Assembly (NCBI GenBank): GCA_049522565.1
Contig: JBEKNT010000172.1
Location: 1 to 25,289 of the forward strand
DNA length: 25,289 nt
Reading direction: 5' to 3'
Source: JASHVB01 sp049522565
Lineage (GTDB): Bacteria; Pseudomonadota; Alphaproteobacteria; Acetobacterales; Acetobacteraceae
The position numbers and the translations under genes were made by a program. The number at the start of each line of letters is the position of its first letter. The first letter of the stretch is position 1. This document shows positions 23,806 to 25,289 of this stretch, in pieces. The notes under the pieces are model-generated. The model was given only the letters and a program-made list of their open reading frames with translations, was not told the DNA's origin and did not search any database.

Positions 23806-25174
23806 GGTCCTGCGCACCGCGAGCTTCCGGCTCGCGGCGCTTTATCTGCTGCTGTTCACGGCCTCGGCCGCGGTGCTCGGCGCGGCGGTGTTCTGGATGA
23901 CGCATGCCACGCTTACCCAGCAACTCGAGACACGGGTGCAAAGCGCGCTGAATCACTTTACCGAGGACTTCGCGACCGGCGGCCTGCCAGGCCTGGTGAG
24001 CCATGCCGAGGAATACGGCCGGGGTCCCGGAGCGCTCGACTACCTGGTCCAGTCACCGCAGGGCACCAGGCTCGCGGGGGAGATTCCGGTGGTCGGCGCC
24101 CGCAGGGGATGGCTGCGACTGACGGCGGTGGACCAGGGCGTGCCGAAGACGCTCATGGCCTACGCGGAAGCACTGCCGGGCGGGGTCGTGGTCGCGGTCG
24201 GCGACGACGTTCGCCGCATCCGCCAGGCGGAGGCAGCCGTGCTCCGGGCGTTCGCCTGGGGGGTCAGCGCCACGATATTGCTCGGGGCCGGTGGCGGCAT
24301 CTGGCTGAGCCAGCTCTTCCTCTACCGGGTGGACGCGATCTCGCGCACCGCGGAGGCGATCATCGACGGCGATCTCACCCAGCGTGTCCCGCTGCGCGGC
24401 ACCGGCGACGACCTCGACCGCCTGGCGGAAACCCTCAACCGCATGCTCGACCGGATGGACAAGTTGCTGGAGAGCGTGCGCCAGGCTTCGAACAACATCG
24501 CGCATGACCTGCGCACCCCGCTCTCCCGGCTGGGACAGCATCTGGAGGATGCCCGCGCGCAGGCCTGCGCCGCCACGGACCACCAGCGCGCGCTGGATGC
24601 CGCCAAGGCCGAAGTCGACGCATTGCTCGGCACCTTCGCGGCCCTGCTGCGCATCGCGGAGGTGGAGGCTGGCGCGCAACGCGCCGCGTTTCGCCGGGTG
24701 GACCTGAGCGCGATCGTCGCGACCGTGGCGGAAGCCTTCACGCCGTCGGCAGAGGAAGCCGGCTATGTCGTGGCCGCCGCGGTGACGCCGGGGATCGCCG
24801 TGCATGGCGATCGGGAGCTGTTGACGCAAATGCTGGTGAACCTGGTCGAGAACGCCCTGCGCCACACACCGCCCGGCACCGTGCTCCGGCTATTGCTCGA
24901 CAAGCAGGCCGGGCGCGCCGTGCTGGTGGTCGAGGACAACGGACCGGGTGTGCCCGAGGCCGAGCGCGAGCTGGTCCTGCGGCGGTTCTACCGCCTGGAC
25001 CACAGCCGCAGCACGCCCGGCAGCGGTCTCGGCCTGAGCCTGGTTGCCGCCGTTGCCGAACTGCACGGCGCCGCGTTGCGCCTCGACGATGCCCGGCCGG
25101 GGCTGCGGGTCAGCGTATCCCTATCCCTCTCCCGCGATGCGGGAGAGGTCGAGCTGTGCGATCCCCGAGGGTGA
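23786..25174 (+). CDS. Sensor histidine kinase, partner of the upstream response regulator
   Basis: A 462-residue inner-membrane kinase. TM1 lies at about 16-38 (LAALYLLLFTASAAVLGAAVFWM), a periplasmic sensor domain of about 115 residues follows, and TM2 lies at about 156-178. Then come a HAMP domain (VDAISRTAEAIIDGDLTQRV), the HisKA box with phospho-acceptor H240 (NNIAHDLRTPLSRL), the N box with N356 (LVNLVENALRHTPPG), G1 VEDNGPGVP and G2 GSGLGLSLV. The start GTG 23786 overlaps the regulator stop by 20 nt; GTG 23792 is equally possible, and an ATG at 23729 would add 19 residues that look like an out-of-frame reading of the regulator tail. No clear ribosome binding site, so translational coupling is likely. 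The final residues come from a palindromic repeat (25126-25148), so the C-terminus is probably extended compared with relatives. Confidence 0.93.
   Translation: MPVQATRVLRTASFRLAALYLLLFTASAAVLGAAVFWMTHATLTQQLETRVQSALNHFTEDFATGGLPGLVSHAEEYGRGPGALDYLVQSPQGTRLAGEIPVVGARRGWLRLTAVDQGVPKTLMAYAEALPGGVVVAVGDDVRRIRQAEAAVLRAFAWGVSATILLGAGGGIWLSQLFLYRVDAISRTAEAIIDGDLTQRVPLRGTGDDLDRLAETLNRMLDRMDKLLESVRQASNNIAHDLRTPLSRLGQHLEDARAQACAATDHQRALDAAKAEVDALLGTFAALLRIAEVEAGAQRAAFRRVDLSAIVATVAEAFTPSAEEAGYVVAAAVTPGIAVHGDRELLTQMLVNLVENALRHTPPGTVLRLLLDKQAGRAVLVVEDNGPGVPEAERELVLRRFYRLDHSRSTPGSGLGLSLVAAVAELHGAALRLDDARPGLRVSVSLSLSRDAGEVELCDPRG
25126..25148. repeat. GGGAGAGG-type palindrome forming the kinase C-terminus
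   Basis: CCTCTCCCGC (25126-25135), loop GAT, GCGGGAGAGG (25139-25148): a perfect 10-bp stem with a 3-nt loop. It lies inside the kinase frame and encodes LSRDAGE near its end. It has the same sequence type as the hairpin at 25239-25265 and belongs to a common class of dispersed proteobacterial palindromes. Confidence 0.75.
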
Positions 25175-25223
25175 TCGGGACGCCTCGCTCTACCTGCGAC
25201 GTGCCGACCCGATCGCCCTCACC

Positions 25224-25265
25224 CGCCGCTTCGCGGCGACCTCTCCCGCCGCAGGCGGGAGAGGT
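25224..25265. repeat. Two adjacent hairpins downstream of the kinase (dispersed repeat, possible terminator)
   Basis: CGCCGC-TTC-GCGGCG (25224-25238) is followed at once by ACCTCTCCCGCC-GCA-GGCGGGAGAGGT (25239-25265), a perfect 12-bp stem with a 3-nt loop, then TT. The pair resembles REP-like dispersed intergenic repeats with ACCTCTCCCG arms. It could end the two-component transcript, but it lacks a long U-tract. Confidence 0.6.
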
Positions 25266-25289
25266 TTCCAAGGCGCGCACACCTTTCGT

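Overview
The window is very GC-rich and dense with proteobacterial-style genes. GC-rich codon use, an AtzE/AtzG-type amidase pair, a giant repeat protein with a Hint_2-type domain, and short dispersed palindromes suggest an alphaproteobacterium. Acetobacteraceae is my best guess, from family knowledge rather than a search.

Region 1 (1-4346) is a catabolic/transport block. An ACMSD-type metal-dependent amidohydrolase/decarboxylase on the minus strand is divergent from a plus-strand operon. That operon holds a MalK/UgpC-type ABC ATPase, a small AtzG-like protein with an unusual Lys/Ala/Pro-rich tail, and an amidase-signature enzyme with its full Lys-Ser-Ser triad, translationally coupled to the small protein by an ATGA overlap. 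No permease or solute-binding protein is visible. The likely theme is uptake and hydrolysis of an amide or carboxylated nitrogen compound; the substrate is unknown.

Region 2 (4347-5159) has no convincing gene. It holds possible antitoxin-like remnants, a 143-bp MITE-like element with 16-bp near-perfect terminal inverted repeats, and hairpins and AT-rich DNA upstream of the giant gene.

Region 3 (5160-19492) is one giant locus of about 14.3 kb. It encodes beta-strand repeat modules, then three copies of a ~265-residue super-repeat, a Hint domain, a small beta-type accessory domain and a C-terminal GT4-like glycosyltransferase. A single-base frameshift near 12525-12536 splits it into two open frames. 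Repaired, it would encode about 4,777 residues. A mobile palindromic repeat sits in frame in the linker just before the glycosyltransferase.

Region 4 (20023-22338) encodes a P-loop protein with a sulfotransferase-like phosphate-binding motif, joined to a coiled coil of exactly eight 60-residue repeats. It ends in a Trp/Arg-rich tail like those of some polysaccharide-biosynthesis proteins. Together with region 3 it suggests a locus for a giant, possibly glycosylated or sulfated, surface protein.

Region 5 (22514-25174) has a tiny secreted peptide on the minus strand, divergent from an OmpR-family response regulator and its overlapping histidine kinase. A perfect 8-6-8 palindrome lies between them. 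The window ends in a cluster of dispersed hairpin repeats, one of which forms the kinase C-terminus.
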